From NCBI GenBank assembly GCA_016214855.1, contig JACRMT010000005.1, positions 62,001-126,000 on the forward strand: 64,000 nt of DNA, written 5' to 3'. This document shows, in pieces, positions 33,897 through 43,228 of the stretch. Every line of letters starts with the position of its first letter. Position 1 is the first letter of the stretch. A program made the position numbers and the translations under genes. Source of the DNA: Nitrospirota bacterium (lineage in GTDB: Bacteria; Nitrospirota; Thermodesulfovibrionia; Thermodesulfovibrionales; UBA6898). Below the pieces are notes generated by a model, which saw only the letters and a program-made list of their open reading frames with translations, had not been told where the DNA came from and ran no database searches.

Positions 33897-33926
33897 TTGA
33901 CAGTCTGAACAGCTTGCCATTATTAT
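33897..33926 (+). promoter_or_regulatory. Sigma70 promoter of the yebC-DUF502-glmU-glmS region
   Basis: TTGACA (33897-33902), 18 nt spacer, TATTAT (33921-33926) in a strongly A+T-rich stretch. Predicted start near 33933, about 47 nt before the GTG of yebC. Confidence 0.6.
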
Positions 33927-33979
33927 TAAAATTACGAATAATTTATATTTCAGTATTTAATTACTTTTCAGGGGGATTT

Positions 33980-34735
33980 GTGTCAGGACATTCGAAGTGG
34001 GCATCAATAAAACATAAGAAAGCGATCACCGACGCCAAGAGAGGGAAGGCCTTCACCAAGATCGTGAAGGAAATAAGTACAGCAGCCAGACTCGGTGGAG
34101 GAGACGCTGACAGTAATCCTCGCCTGCGTACTGCCATAGACGCTGCCAAAGAAGTGAATATGCCTCACGATAATATAAAAAAGGCGGTCATGAAGGGAAC
34201 AGGAGCACTTCCGGGCATGTCGTATGAGGAGTATCTGTACGAAGGGTACGGCCCCGCAGGTGTTGCGGTCATGGTCGAGGTGATGACGGATAACAAGAAC
34301 AGGACCGTTCCGGAGATCCGTTTTATCATGTCAAAGAACGGGGGAAGTCTCGGCGAGTCGGGATGTGTTGCCTGGATGTTTGATAAAAAGGGCTATATCC
34401 TGGTCAGTAAATCAGGAGCAGCTGAAGATGCGGTAATGAATGCCGCGCTGGACGCCGGCGCAGAGGACATGAAGAACGATCCGGAGGAAGCCAACTTTGA
34501 GGTCATTACTGCTTCTGAAGACCTTGTTGCCGTGAAAGAGGCGCTTGAGAAGGCGGGCATTCCCCTTGAGTCTGCTGAGGTAACGATGCTGCCGAAGAAT
34601 TATGTTGTTCTTGACCAGAAGGCCGCTGAGCAGATGCTGCGGCTTATTGATGCACTTGAGGATAATGATGATGTGCAGAACGTGTACGCCAACTTCGACA
34701 TTCCTGATGACGTGGCGGAAAAGATCAATAAGTGA
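33980..34735 (+). CDS. yebC: YebC/PmpR-family protein (DUF28)
   Basis: A cytoplasmic protein of the YebC family, known both as a transcription factor and as a ribosome-associated factor easing polyproline stalling. The family N-terminus [26 protein letters not shown] is exact, so the start is the GTG at 33980 with AGGGGGAT upstream, not the earlier ATG in A+T-rich DNA. Other conserved parts are [55 protein letters not shown] and [18 protein letters not shown]. The length, 251 residues, is usual. Confidence 0.93.
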   Translation: MSGHSKWASIKHKKAITDAKRGKAFTKIVKEISTAARLGGGDADSNPRLRTAIDAAKEVNMPHDNIKKAVMKGTGALPGMSYEEYLYEGYGPAGVAVMVEVMTDNKNRTVPEIRFIMSKNGGSLGESGCVAWMFDKKGYILVSKSGAAEDAVMNAALDAGAEDMKNDPEEANFEVITASEDLVAVKEALEKAGIPLESAEVTMLPKNYVVLDQKAAEQMLRLIDALEDNDDVQNVYANFDIPDDVAEKINK

Positions 34736-34807
34736 CCGGTGGTTGCGAGCTCCGCAGGGATGTGGTCTTTTTCAGGGCAGTAATATGCTTCGGGAGCGGG
34801 TGGTAAG

Positions 34808-35437
34808 ATGTATATGACGGCAACATCGATCAGGGTTACGTTCAAAAGAAAATTCATCGCCGGACTTTTTATCTCGATTCCGGCAATTATAACCATCCTC
34901 GTAATCGCCTGGTTCTTCAGGTTTGTTGATGGTCTGCTTGAGCCGATCTACTACCAGATCCTCGGGTATCACACGCCCGGTCTCGGCTTCATCTCAGCGG
35001 TCATTCTTGTCTTTGTCGTCGGCATCGTTTCTACGAATGTCTTCGGTAAAAAGATCATTCTTTTCTTTGAACGCATATTTCTCAACATCCCTGTGTTCAA
35101 GAGTTTCTATACGGCGATAAAACAGCTTGTTGATGCCTTCTCGCCGGAGAGCACAACATCATCATTCAGGAAGGTCGTGATCATTGAATATCCCCGGAAG
35201 GGGGCCTATGCCTTCGGATTTCTTACCAAAGAAAGTACGGTTTTGGCTGAGGGCAGCGGAAAAGAATTGAACCTCAGGGCCGTATATGTACCGACGAACA
35301 ACCTTTATATGGGAGAGATCGTACTGGTGCCTGAGGGGGATGTTTTTGCTACGGATATCCCGGTTGATGAGGGCATGAAGATAATCCTCTCCGGTGGGAT
35401 CGCAGCGCCTCACCGGATAGGTGAATCCAGGGAATGA
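34808..35437 (+). CDS. DUF502 inner-membrane protein
   Basis: 209 residues with two membrane helices (about 17-38 and 57-77) followed by a soluble domain. The DUF502 signature is visible in FIAGLFISIPAIITILVIAWFFRFVDG, GLGFISAVILVFVVGIVSTNVFGK, IPVFKSFYTAIKQLVDAFSP, EYPRKGAYAFGFLT and VYVPTNNLYMGEIVLVPEGDVFATDIPVDEGMKIILSGG. The function is unknown. Its stop overlaps the glmU start by 4 nt (ATGA), so it is translationally coupled to cell-wall precursor synthesis. Confidence 0.88.
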   Translation: MYMTATSIRVTFKRKFIAGLFISIPAIITILVIAWFFRFVDGLLEPIYYQILGYHTPGLGFISAVILVFVVGIVSTNVFGKKIILFFERIFLNIPVFKSFYTAIKQLVDAFSPESTTSSFRKVVIIEYPRKGAYAFGFLTKESTVLAEGSGKELNLRAVYVPTNNLYMGEIVLVPEGDVFATDIPVDEGMKIILSGGIAAPHRIGESRE

Positions 35438-36825
35438 GAACTGCCTGCATCATACTTGCCGCAGGTCAGGGCAAGAGAATGAGGTCTGCTCTGCCAAAGG
35501 TGCTCCACAGGGTCTGCGGCATGCCCATGCTTCAGGCTGTCATAGACACTGCAGCGAAGCTGAAACCCGAGCGCGTAATCGTGGTTGCCGGCAGACAGAT
35601 CGATATTCTCAGGAAAGAGATCACGGTTTCTGATGTTCAGTTCATGCTTCAGAAAGAACCTAAGGGTACTGGTGATGCGCTGAAGAGTGCCATGCCTGCT
35701 TTGAAGAACTTCAGGGGGACGGTGGTCGTCCTGAACGGCGACACACCGCTCATTGAGCCGCAGACGATCAAACGACTTCTTGCACTTCATCAGAAGAACC
35801 ATAATGCTGTTTCCGTGCTTTCGTTCCATGCAGAAGACCCGAAGGGTTATGGCAGGATAATCAGGGACAGGACCGAAAAATTCCTTGCTATTGTGGAAGA
35901 GAAGGATGCTGATAACAGCCAAAAGAAGATCCATGAAGTGAACAGCGGAGTCTATGCCATCGATCATGATGCCTTTTCTCTTCTTGACCGGCTGGTAATG
36001 AACAGGCAGAAAGGCGAATATTATCTGACCGATATCGTGTCCCTTTCGCTCATGCAGGGCCTGCGGACGTCCGCCTTTGCCATAGGTGGGGAAACAGAGT
36101 TCATGGGTGTGAATACAAGGGAAGAACTGCTCAGGGCCGCTGAGGTCATGCGGCAGGGTGTGGTCCGGAACTGCATTGCCAGGGGAGTGAACTTCCTTGA
36201 TCCTGCCTCAGCGTTTATCCATCCTCATACTTCGATCGGCAGGGACACGACCATCTATCCGAATGTTTTTATTGAAGCCGGCACAAAGATAGGCAGCAAC
36301 GTGACCATTTATCCTCACGTGCGGGTCCTCCGCAGCACGATCGATGACCATGCTGTTATCAGGGACTCGACCGTGATCGAAGACTCACATGTCAGCACGG
36401 GTGCAAGCGTAGGACCTTTTGCACATATCCGGCCCGGCTCCGAGATCGGAGCCCATGCGAAGATAGGGAATTTCGTTGAACTGAAAAAGGCTGTCATAGG
36501 GAACCGTGCAAAGGCATCTCACCTCAGCTATCTCGGAGACGCTGTGGTCGGCCGTGAAGTGAACATTGGCGCCGGCACCATAACCTGCAACTATGACGGA
36601 GAGAAAAAGCATCAGACCATTATCGGTGACCATGTTTTTGTGGGGAGCGATACGCAGTTTGTTGCGCCGGTGAAGATCGGCAAGGGTGCTTATATCGGTG
36701 CTGGATCAACGATCACAAAGGACGTTCCTCCCGGATCTCTTGCAGTAAGCAGAACGGAACAGAGGAATATCAAAGACTGGGTGAAGAACAAACAGGCCAA
36801 GGCCAAGGGGAAGGCAAAAAAATGA
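35434..36825 (+). CDS. glmU: Bifunctional GlmU: GlcN-1-P acetyltransferase / GlcNAc-1-P uridyltransferase
   Basis: Makes UDP-GlcNAc for peptidoglycan and LPS. The N-terminal uridyltransferase has LAAGQGKRMRSALPKVLH, QKEPKGTGDAL, LNGDTPLI and EVNSGVYAID. The C-terminal left-handed beta-helix (from about 250) has hexapeptides such as IGRDTTIYPNVFIEAGTKIG and the acetyltransferase residues in VELKKAVIGNRAKASHLSYLGDA and NIGAGTITCNYDG. It ends with a Lys-rich tail (KNKQAKAKGKAKK). The length, 463 residues, is normal. The next enzyme-precursor gene, glmS, follows after a 51-nt gap holding a 7-bp repeat array. Confidence 0.95.
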   Translation: MRTACIILAAGQGKRMRSALPKVLHRVCGMPMLQAVIDTAAKLKPERVIVVAGRQIDILRKEITVSDVQFMLQKEPKGTGDALKSAMPALKNFRGTVVVLNGDTPLIEPQTIKRLLALHQKNHNAVSVLSFHAEDPKGYGRIIRDRTEKFLAIVEEKDADNSQKKIHEVNSGVYAIDHDAFSLLDRLVMNRQKGEYYLTDIVSLSLMQGLRTSAFAIGGETEFMGVNTREELLRAAEVMRQGVVRNCIARGVNFLDPASAFIHPHTSIGRDTTIYPNVFIEAGTKIGSNVTIYPHVRVLRSTIDDHAVIRDSTVIEDSHVSTGASVGPFAHIRPGSEIGAHAKIGNFVELKKAVIGNRAKASHLSYLGDAVVGREVNIGAGTITCNYDGEKKHQTIIGDHVFVGSDTQFVAPVKIGKGAYIGAGSTITKDVPPGSLAVSRTEQRNIKDWVKNKQAKAKGKAKK

Positions 36826-36837
36826 GTTTTTCTTTGA

Positions 36838-36868
36838 ACTATTCACGATTCACGCTTCACGCATTGCG
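36838..36868. repeat. 7-bp tandem array between glmU and glmS
   Basis: Consecutive period-7 units ATTCACG, ATTCACG, CTTCACG and a partial CATTGCG. It fills most of the 51-nt glmU-glmS gap, and no separate ribosome site other than CGGTTCTGAA remains before glmS. Confidence 0.7.
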
Positions 36869-36876
36869 GTTCTGAA

Positions 36877-38703
36877 ATGTGCGGGATCATTGGATATATC
36901 GGGAACAGGAATGCGGTTTCCGTCATGCTGGAGGGCCTGAAGCGGCTCGAGTACCGCGGATATGATTCAGCGGGCATAGCCTTCCATACCGGCAAGGGGC
37001 TTGAGGTCGTTCGGTGCAAGGGCAAGATCAGGGAACTTGCCGCAGTAGTCGAATCGAAGAATCTTTTCAGTACGGCAGGTATAGGTCACACACGCTGGGC
37101 AACGCATGGAAAACCCTCTGAAGAGAATGCCCACCCCCACAGGTCAGACGACATTGTTATCGTTCATAACGGTATCATCGAGAACTACCTGCCTCTCAGA
37201 AAGAAGCTTCTGGAAAAAGGGTATACCTTTACCTCGGATACGGATACCGAGGTGCTTTGCCATCTCATCAGGGACTATGCAGGTCCCCTGTCCCTTGAAG
37301 ACGCTGTCAGGGCTGCGCTCAGGGAAGTAAAAGGTGCCTATGCCATTGCCGTGGTCAGTGAAAAAGAACCGGGCAAGATAGTCGGGGTCCGCAAGGACAG
37401 TCCTCTGGTGGTCGGTCTTGGCGAAGGCGAGTTCTTTATTGCGTCGGATGTCCCGGCCTTTCTGAGCTACACAAGGAATGTCATGTTCCTTGACGATGAA
37501 GAGATGGTGGTGATCACGCCGGAGGGAGTCATGGTCACGACCCTTGACGGCACTATGGTGCAGAAGGAAGTAACTGCGATAACCTGGAGCCCTTCGATGG
37601 CTGAAAAGGGCGGGTACCGCCATTTCATGCTCAAAGAGATCTTCGAACAGCCTCGTGCGGTCAGCGATACGATGCGGGGAAGATTTTCAGCTGAGACCGG
37701 CGAGGTGAACCTTGAAGAGTTCGGCCTGTCGCAGCAGATCCTGGCAGGGATAAAGAAGGTCTACATCGTGGCCTGCGGGACATCATGGCACGCAGGTCTT
37801 ATCGCCAAGTATATGATCGAGGAACTGGCGCGCGTGCCTGTCGAGGTTGACATCGCGTCAGAGTTCAGATACCGGGACCCGCTGATCGGCAGCAGCGACC
37901 TTATGATCGTGATAACCCAGTCCGGGGAGACTGCTGACACGCTTGCAGCGCAGCGTGAGGCAAAGCTCAGGGGCGCGCGAACGCTTACGATCTGCAATGT
38001 TGTGGGAAGCACGTCTGCGCGTGAAGCGGATGCCGTATTTTACACCCACTCAGGGCCGGAAATAGGCGTTGCATCGACAAAGGCATTTCTGACCCAGGTC
38101 ATGTCACTGTATCTCCTCGCGATCGCCCTTGGCCAGACACGGGGAACCGTGAACCGTGAAAGGTCAAAGGAGCTTCTGCAGGAGCTGCTTGAGCTGCCGG
38201 GCAAGATAGAGAGGACGCTTACGGCAGAGGACAAGATCAAGACGGTCGCGCGTGACTATTTCAAGGCACGGGGCTTTATCTATCTGGGCCGGGGGATCAA
38301 TTTCCCGATAGCCCTCGAAGGTGCGCTCAAGCTCAAGGAAATATCCTATATTCATGCAGAGGGATATCCTGCGGGAGAGATGAAACACGGTCCCATAGCG
38401 CTTATCGATGAAGAGCTGCCGGTCGTCGTTCTTGCGCCGAGGGACAGGCTCTATGAAAAGATTATCACGAACATACAGGAAGTGAACAGCAGAGGCGGCA
38501 GAGTGGTTGCCATATCGAATGAAAGCAATGGCGAGGTCTGTGACATTTCCCGCACCTGTATCCTGGTGCCTGACTCAAATCCCTATCTTCAGCCGATGCT
38601 TCTTGTTATCCCTCTCCAGATCCTCGCTTATCACATCGGGGTGCTGAGAGGCTGCGATGTTGACCAGCCCCGTAATCTTGCAAAGAGTGTAACGGTTGAG
38701 TAG
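36877..38703 (+). CDS. glmS: Glutamine-fructose-6-phosphate aminotransferase (isomerizing)
   Basis: Makes glucosamine-6-phosphate from fructose-6-phosphate and glutamine, the first step towards UDP-GlcNAc. It starts MCGIIGYIGNRNAV with the catalytic Cys2. The glutaminase part includes LEYRGYDSAG, GHTRWATHGKPSEENAHPH and HNGIIENY. Two SIS sugar-isomerase domains follow (ACGTSWHAGLIAKYMIEE, ITQSGETADTLAA, ARGFIYLGRGINFPIALEGALKLKEISYIHAEGYPAGEMKHGPIALI), ending DQPRNLAKSVTVE. At 608 residues it is full length. It directly follows glmU, forming a UDP-GlcNAc supply unit. Confidence 0.96.
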   Translation: MCGIIGYIGNRNAVSVMLEGLKRLEYRGYDSAGIAFHTGKGLEVVRCKGKIRELAAVVESKNLFSTAGIGHTRWATHGKPSEENAHPHRSDDIVIVHNGIIENYLPLRKKLLEKGYTFTSDTDTEVLCHLIRDYAGPLSLEDAVRAALREVKGAYAIAVVSEKEPGKIVGVRKDSPLVVGLGEGEFFIASDVPAFLSYTRNVMFLDDEEMVVITPEGVMVTTLDGTMVQKEVTAITWSPSMAEKGGYRHFMLKEIFEQPRAVSDTMRGRFSAETGEVNLEEFGLSQQILAGIKKVYIVACGTSWHAGLIAKYMIEELARVPVEVDIASEFRYRDPLIGSSDLMIVITQSGETADTLAAQREAKLRGARTLTICNVVGSTSAREADAVFYTHSGPEIGVASTKAFLTQVMSLYLLAIALGQTRGTVNRERSKELLQELLELPGKIERTLTAEDKIKTVARDYFKARGFIYLGRGINFPIALEGALKLKEISYIHAEGYPAGEMKHGPIALIDEELPVVVLAPRDRLYEKIITNIQEVNSRGGRVVAISNESNGEVCDISRTCILVPDSNPYLQPMLLVIPLQILAYHIGVLRGCDVDQPRNLAKSVTVE

Positions 38704-38796
38704 GAGAGCACGCAGAAAGCCCGTAGAAAGTGGATTTGCAGGGGTCATATCTGGTATTCTATACCGAACGGCAAATCGATGTATAACGAGGTCTTC

Positions 38797-40893
38797 ATGC
38801 AAGATTTGAATCCCCAGCAAAAACAGGCACTGGAAATCACTGATGGTCCGATCCTTGTTCTGGCAGGCGCGGGTAGCGGGAAGACACGGGTCATCACCCA
38901 CAAGTTCGCCCATCTTGTTAAAGCCAGGAAGGTGTCCCCGGATTCTGTCCTCGCGGTGACCTTTACGAACAAGGCTGCAAACGAGATGAGGGAGCGGATC
39001 AGGGGTCTGCTGGGCAAGGAAATGAAGACTTCCTGGATAGGCACGCTCCATTCGCAATGCAGCAGGGTGCTCCGCAAGGATATCAAGGCCCTTGGATATG
39101 GCAACGATTTTTCTATCTATGATGAAGATGACCGCTGCACGCTGATCAGACATATCCTCAAGGAGTTCAAGATTTATGAGGCGCTGTATAAGGGAGTTTC
39201 ATCCCGCATGAACCTCCTGAAAGCGGCTCTTGTCGGGTCGGAGGAGTTTCTTTCTGCCGGTGAAGGGTTCGGTTTTGATGAAAAGCTCGCAAAGGTTTAT
39301 GTGCGCTATCAGGATGAACTGAAACGTTCCAATGCCGTTGATTTTGATGACCTTATCATGCTCACCGTTAAGCTCTTTAAAGAGCATCCGAAGATACTTG
39401 AAAGATATCAGGAACAGTTCCCCTATGTGCTTGTTGATGAGTTCCAGGACCTGAATAATGCCCAATATCAGCTGGTAAAGATGATGGCCCAGAAGAACAG
39501 GAACATCTGCGCAGTCGGCGACGACGATCAGAGCATATACAAGTTCAGGGGTGCTGATGTGAAGCATATCCTTAATTTTGAAAAGGACTTTCCCAAGACC
39601 AGGGTCGTGCGGCTTGAAAGGAACTATCGCTCTACACAGAACATTCTTGATGCTTCCCATGGGGTCATTTCGATGATCGCCGACCGGAAGAGCAAGAAAC
39701 TCTGGACTGAACGGGGTACCGGCGAAATGGTCAATTTCTGCTGGCTCAGTTCGGAAGAGGAAGAGGCAAAGCATATCGCCAAGGTCATCAAGGAACTTTA
39801 TCTCAAAGGTTCGTACGCGTTCAGGGACATCGGTATCCTTTACCGCGTGAATCTTCAGTCACGTGCTATTGAAGACGCCCTTCGCGAGTCGGGGCTGCCC
39901 TATCATATTGTCGGCGGCGTCAGTTTTTATCAGAGAAAAGAGGTCAAGGATATCATTGCATACGTGCGCCTTGTGCTGAATCATGGGGATAATGTAAGCC
40001 TGAGAAGGATCATCAATACGCCCGCAAGAGGGATCGGTGCAGCTACCCTGACAAAGATCGAGAATGAGGCAAAGAAACAGTCTATCTGTCTTTACGATGC
40101 CATAAAGAACAGCATCAAAGGCAATGGTATTATTGCCTCTACCAGGGAAAAACTGAGCTCTTTTATTGCTCTCATCGATAAACTTTCCTCTGTCCATTAC
40201 AAGAGCGCCGGCGATCTTCTCAAGGCGATCACGGACAAGGTCGATTGTCTTGGCCAGCTTGACGAAGAGAGAAAGCAAAATGTGATCGAACTTATCGCGT
40301 CCGGCGAAGGGCGGGACATGGAAGATTTTCTTGATAAGGTTTCGCTCATGTCCAGCCCTGAGCAGGCAGCCGGCGGAAACCTTGTTTCTCTTATGACACT
40401 TCACAATGCAAAGGGTCTTGAGTTTCCGGTGGTCTTTCTTTCCGGTATGGAAGAGGGACTTCTCCCCTATTTTAAATCGATCGGGAACCCTGAAGAGGTC
40501 GCTGAGGAACGGAGGCTCTGCTATGTCGGCATGACGCGGGCCAAGGATATCCTCTTCCTGTCCGGTGCACGGAAGAGGAAGCTCTATTCAAAGCTCCAGG
40601 AACAGGAGCCGTCGCGTTTTCTGAAGGATCTCCCCAAGGCGTGCTGCAGATGGATCGAGAAGATCTCTGCACCGCAGACGATCAAGGTTGTCTGCGATAA
40701 CCGGAAAAAATATGACGTCAGGAAAACGCATGTCCCGTTTGCTGCCGGCTGCAGGGTCAAGCATCCTGTCTGGGGGGTGGGTGTTGTTCGGGACTGCTAT
40801 GGGGACGGCGAGGAGCAGAAGGTCATGGTTAATTTCCCCCAGATCGGGCTGAAGAGACTGTCGCTGAAAATGGCTAATCTGACGAAGATCTGA
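38797..40893 (+). CDS. UvrD/Rep/PcrA-type DNA helicase
   Basis: A superfamily 1A 3'-5' helicase for repair and replication restart, 698 residues from the ATG at 38797 (ACGAGG lies upstream; the earlier ATG at 38779 lacks a site). Helicase motifs in order: Q-motif LNPQQKQALEITDGP, motif I VLAGAGSGKTRVIT, Ia VTFTNKAANEMRER, II LVDEFQDLNNAQ, III VGDDDQSIYKFRGAD, IV RLERNYRSTQNIL, V TLHNAKGLEFPVVFLSG and VI EERRLCYVGMTRAKD. The C-terminal FAAGCRVKHPVWGVGVVRDCYGDG is the Tudor-like domain seen in PcrA/UvrD. It is therefore PcrA-like in layout. Confidence 0.93.
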   Translation: MQDLNPQQKQALEITDGPILVLAGAGSGKTRVITHKFAHLVKARKVSPDSVLAVTFTNKAANEMRERIRGLLGKEMKTSWIGTLHSQCSRVLRKDIKALGYGNDFSIYDEDDRCTLIRHILKEFKIYEALYKGVSSRMNLLKAALVGSEEFLSAGEGFGFDEKLAKVYVRYQDELKRSNAVDFDDLIMLTVKLFKEHPKILERYQEQFPYVLVDEFQDLNNAQYQLVKMMAQKNRNICAVGDDDQSIYKFRGADVKHILNFEKDFPKTRVVRLERNYRSTQNILDASHGVISMIADRKSKKLWTERGTGEMVNFCWLSSEEEEAKHIAKVIKELYLKGSYAFRDIGILYRVNLQSRAIEDALRESGLPYHIVGGVSFYQRKEVKDIIAYVRLVLNHGDNVSLRRIINTPARGIGAATLTKIENEAKKQSICLYDAIKNSIKGNGIIASTREKLSSFIALIDKLSSVHYKSAGDLLKAITDKVDCLGQLDEERKQNVIELIASGEGRDMEDFLDKVSLMSSPEQAAGGNLVSLMTLHNAKGLEFPVVFLSGMEEGLLPYFKSIGNPEEVAEERRLCYVGMTRAKDILFLSGARKRKLYSKLQEQEPSRFLKDLPKACCRWIEKISAPQTIKVVCDNRKKYDVRKTHVPFAAGCRVKHPVWGVGVVRDCYGDGEEQKVMVNFPQIGLKRLSLKMANLTKI

Positions 40894-40897
40894 ACGG

Positions 40898-41176
40898 ATG
40901 AACATTGCTATCGAGCATCTTTCGCGGCTTGCCCGCCTGTCGCTGACGGAAGAGGAAAAGTCGGTGTACGGGAACCAGCTCGACCATATCCTTCAGTATG
41001 TGGAAAAGCTTAATGAACTTGATACAACCGGTATTGAACCTACTTCTCATGTTATCTCGATCAGCAACGTCATGCGGGAGGATGCGCTCAGGCCCTCTCT
41101 GGACAGGGAAGTTGCCCTGATGAACGCGCCTGACAAGACAGACGCCTTTTACCGCGTGCCGAAGATAATAGAATGA
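40898..41176 (+). CDS. gatC: Asp/Glu-tRNA amidotransferase subunit GatC
   Basis: The 92-residue small subunit of the GatCAB amidotransferase that corrects Glu-tRNA(Gln) or Asp-tRNA(Asn). Family pattern: IEHLSRLARLSLTEEEKSVYGNQLDHILQYVEKLNELDTTGIEPTSHV, then REDALRPSLDREVALMNAPD and a closing FYRVPKIIE. It starts 4 nt after the helicase stop and is probably translated from the same message. No gatA or gatB follows in this window, although gatCAB is often one operon, so the catalytic subunits must be elsewhere. Confidence 0.92.
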   Translation: MNIAIEHLSRLARLSLTEEEKSVYGNQLDHILQYVEKLNELDTTGIEPTSHVISISNVMREDALRPSLDREVALMNAPDKTDAFYRVPKIIE

Positions 41177-41180
41177 AAAA

Positions 41181-41236
41181 GCTAACAGTAAACCGCTATC
41201 AGCGGTCAGCCATCAGCAGTCAGCCATCATCTGTAA
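41181..41236. repeat. 7-bp tandem array between gatC and panD
   Basis: Seven contiguous period-7 units: GCTAACA, GTAAACC, GCTATCA, GCGGTCA, GCCATCA, GCAGTCA and GCCATCA, followed by a partial unit. This is the clearest array in the window and starts 5 nt after the gatC stop codon. Confidence 0.8.
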
Positions 41237-41315
41237 AGCTTGAAAAAAAGTGTTTGGGGAAATCTGAAGCAGTTGTTATGCTTTCTCTGACAGCTTTTTA
41301 TCTGCCGGAGGCAGC

Positions 41316-41675
41316 ATGCTGAGGTGCATGCTCAGGACGAAGATCCATATGGCAACGGTTACGGAATCGAACCTTGCGTATGAGGGAAGTATTACGATCG
41401 ACCAGTCGATCCTCAGGGAAACAGATATCCTTCCCTACGAGCAGGTGATGATCAGCAACATGAATAACGGCGAGCGCTTCGAGACCTATGTCATCCCGGG
41501 CAAGAAGAAAGGCGAGATCTGCCTGAACGGCCCGACTGCCCGCAAGGGAGCTGTCGGCGACAAGGTCATTATTTTTTGCTACAGTTACTTCGACGATGCC
41601 AGGGCCAAAGAGATCAAGCCAAAGATCGTTTTCGTCGATGCAAAGAACCGGATCTCAAAGAAGAAGAAAAAGTAA
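41316..41675 (+). CDS. panD: Aspartate 1-decarboxylase (pyruvoyl enzyme)
   Basis: Makes beta-alanine for pantothenate and CoA. 119 residues with the self-cleavage site at Gly24-Ser25 in YEGSITID, exactly where the family processes itself to the pyruvoyl group. The N-terminus MLRCMLRTKIHMATVTESNL is also typical, as are NNGERFETYVIPGKKKGEICLNGPTARKGAVGD and the closing YSYFDDA. The C-terminus is Lys-rich (RISKKKKK). GCCGGAGGC lies upstream of the ATG. No panB or panC is nearby. A strong bidirectional terminator follows. Confidence 0.94.
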   Translation: MLRCMLRTKIHMATVTESNLAYEGSITIDQSILRETDILPYEQVMISNMNNGERFETYVIPGKKKGEICLNGPTARKGAVGDKVIIFCYSYFDDARAKEIKPKIVFVDAKNRISKKKKK

Positions 41676-41705
41676 GATTATTTATATTCGCGTGACCTGT
41701 GTCCG

Positions 41706-41745
41706 AAAAAAAAGGCCGCTGAGATCATTCTCAGCGGCCTTTTTT
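41706..41745. terminator. Bidirectional terminator between panD and htrA
   Basis: AAAAGGCCGCTGAGA pairs perfectly with TCTCAGCGGCCTTTT around a 4-nt loop. A-run and T-run on the two sides serve both convergent genes. Confidence 0.92.
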
Positions 41746-41758
41746 ACTTATTGAACGG

Positions 41759-43228
41759 CTATTTTTGCGAGAGCGTAACGAAGAGGGAAGACCCTCCTCT
41801 GAATATGAGAAGCAAGACAGATTCCTCTTTCTTAATTTTGGCGACCACATCCTTATAGCTCTTCACATCAATGACTTTCTTCCGGTTGACCTCCTGGATC
41901 ACATCTCCCTGCATCAAGGCTCCCGCAGCAATGCTGCTTTCTTCGATGTCACTGACGATGACCCCCCTGATCTTGTCCGGGACCTTCAGTTTCTTTGCGA
42001 GTTCGGGATTCATGTCCTGAACACTGACTCCCTTGAGGGCGTTCTGAAAATCACCCGCTTCAAGAGGCTGCGACGCGTCAGCAGGAAGCTCGCCAATGGT
42101 TATCGTCATGGTCCTCGCCTTGCCGTCTCTCAAAACCTTTGCCGTATGCTGTTCGCCGGGCAGTGCGTTTGCGACCATATTCCTCAGAATATAGGGCTCT
42201 TCGATCTTTTTGCCGTCATACTCAAAAATGATGTCTCCCCTCTGCAGTCCGGCCTTTTCGGCCGGGCCGTCTTCAACAACATCCCCTACGAGCGCACCGA
42301 CCTCATCCTTCAGGTCGAACTGTTTTGCAAGCTCCGGCGTCACCTTCTGGATCGAAACACCAAGCCACCCTCTTACAACCTTGCCCCTCTTAATAAGACT
42401 TTCCATAATGGACTTCACCATATTGCTCGGAATGGCAAAGCCGATCCCCTGGTAACCGCCGCTTGTGCTGTATATAGCGGTATTGATGCCCACAACCTCA
42501 CCTTTTACGTTGACGAGTGCACCGCCTGAGTTGCCGGGGTTGATAGCTGCGTCTGTCTGGATAAAATCTTCATAGTCAGCTATGCCGACGTTTGCCCTTC
42601 CGAGGGCGCTCACAATACCCATAGTTACGGTCTGATTGAGGCCAAAAGGGTTTCCAACGGCAAGGACCACTTCGCCGACCTGCAGTTTGTCTGAGTTGCC
42701 CCAAGGAACAATAGGAAGGCCCTTTGCATCGATCTTTATCACGGCTATTTCGGTCTTCAGATCAGAGCCGATGATCTTGCCGATAAATTCCCTTTTATCG
42801 GTGAGGGTAACCTTGATCTCATCAGCGTCCTTCACTACATGGGAATTGGTGATGATATATCCGTCCGGGGAGACGATGACACCGGAACCAAGGCCGGATG
42901 ACTTCTGTTCCCTGGGCTGCTGTCTCTGACGTCCAAACTGGTCACCGAAGAACCTTTTGAAGAAAGGGTCATCAAGAAAGGGGTCCTGTCCGCTGCCAAC
43001 CTTGACCGTTCTGGTCGTCAGGATATTTACAATGCCTGGTTTAACGGCGGCTGTTACCTCTGCCATTGCCTGTCCTGTTCTGGTAAGAAGATCAACAGAC
43101 TGCTCTGAGATCTTAGGCCCCTGGGCATCGGACACGGTGACCAGAAACGGCAGTGTTAACAATATGCCGGTTATTAAGACGACCAACGAACGCATTGTTT
43201 TATCCAAGAATGATGAGCGAAAGTTCAT
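41759..43228 (-). CDS. Periplasmic HtrA/Deg-type serine endoprotease, two PDZ domains; Asp-to-Glu change in the triad
   Basis: 489 residues with an N-terminal signal segment (SLVVLITGILLTLPFLVTVS). The trypsin-like domain has His in YIITNSHVV and Ser in NPGNSGGALVN. The position of the catalytic Asp (usually TDIAV or TDLAV) reads KTEIAVIKID, so Glu replaces Asp. Two PDZ domains follow (RGWLGVSIQKV, then GVSVQDMNPELAKKL). The domain order and length match DegP/DegQ, the periplasmic quality-control protease-chaperone. The Q-linker region near 90-110 is rich in Gln and Arg. Whether the Glu supports catalysis is uncertain. Confidence 0.9.
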   Translation of the reverse strand: MNFRSSFLDKTMRSLVVLITGILLTLPFLVTVSDAQGPKISEQSVDLLTRTGQAMAEVTAAVKPGIVNILTTRTVKVGSGQDPFLDDPFFKRFFGDQFGRQRQQPREQKSSGLGSGVIVSPDGYIITNSHVVKDADEIKVTLTDKREFIGKIIGSDLKTEIAVIKIDAKGLPIVPWGNSDKLQVGEVVLAVGNPFGLNQTVTMGIVSALGRANVGIADYEDFIQTDAAINPGNSGGALVNVKGEVVGINTAIYSTSGGYQGIGFAIPSNMVKSIMESLIKRGKVVRGWLGVSIQKVTPELAKQFDLKDEVGALVGDVVEDGPAEKAGLQRGDIIFEYDGKKIEEPYILRNMVANALPGEQHTAKVLRDGKARTMTITIGELPADASQPLEAGDFQNALKGVSVQDMNPELAKKLKVPDKIRGVIVSDIEESSIAAGALMQGDVIQEVNRKKVIDVKSYKDVVAKIKKEESVLLLIFRGGSSLFVTLSQK

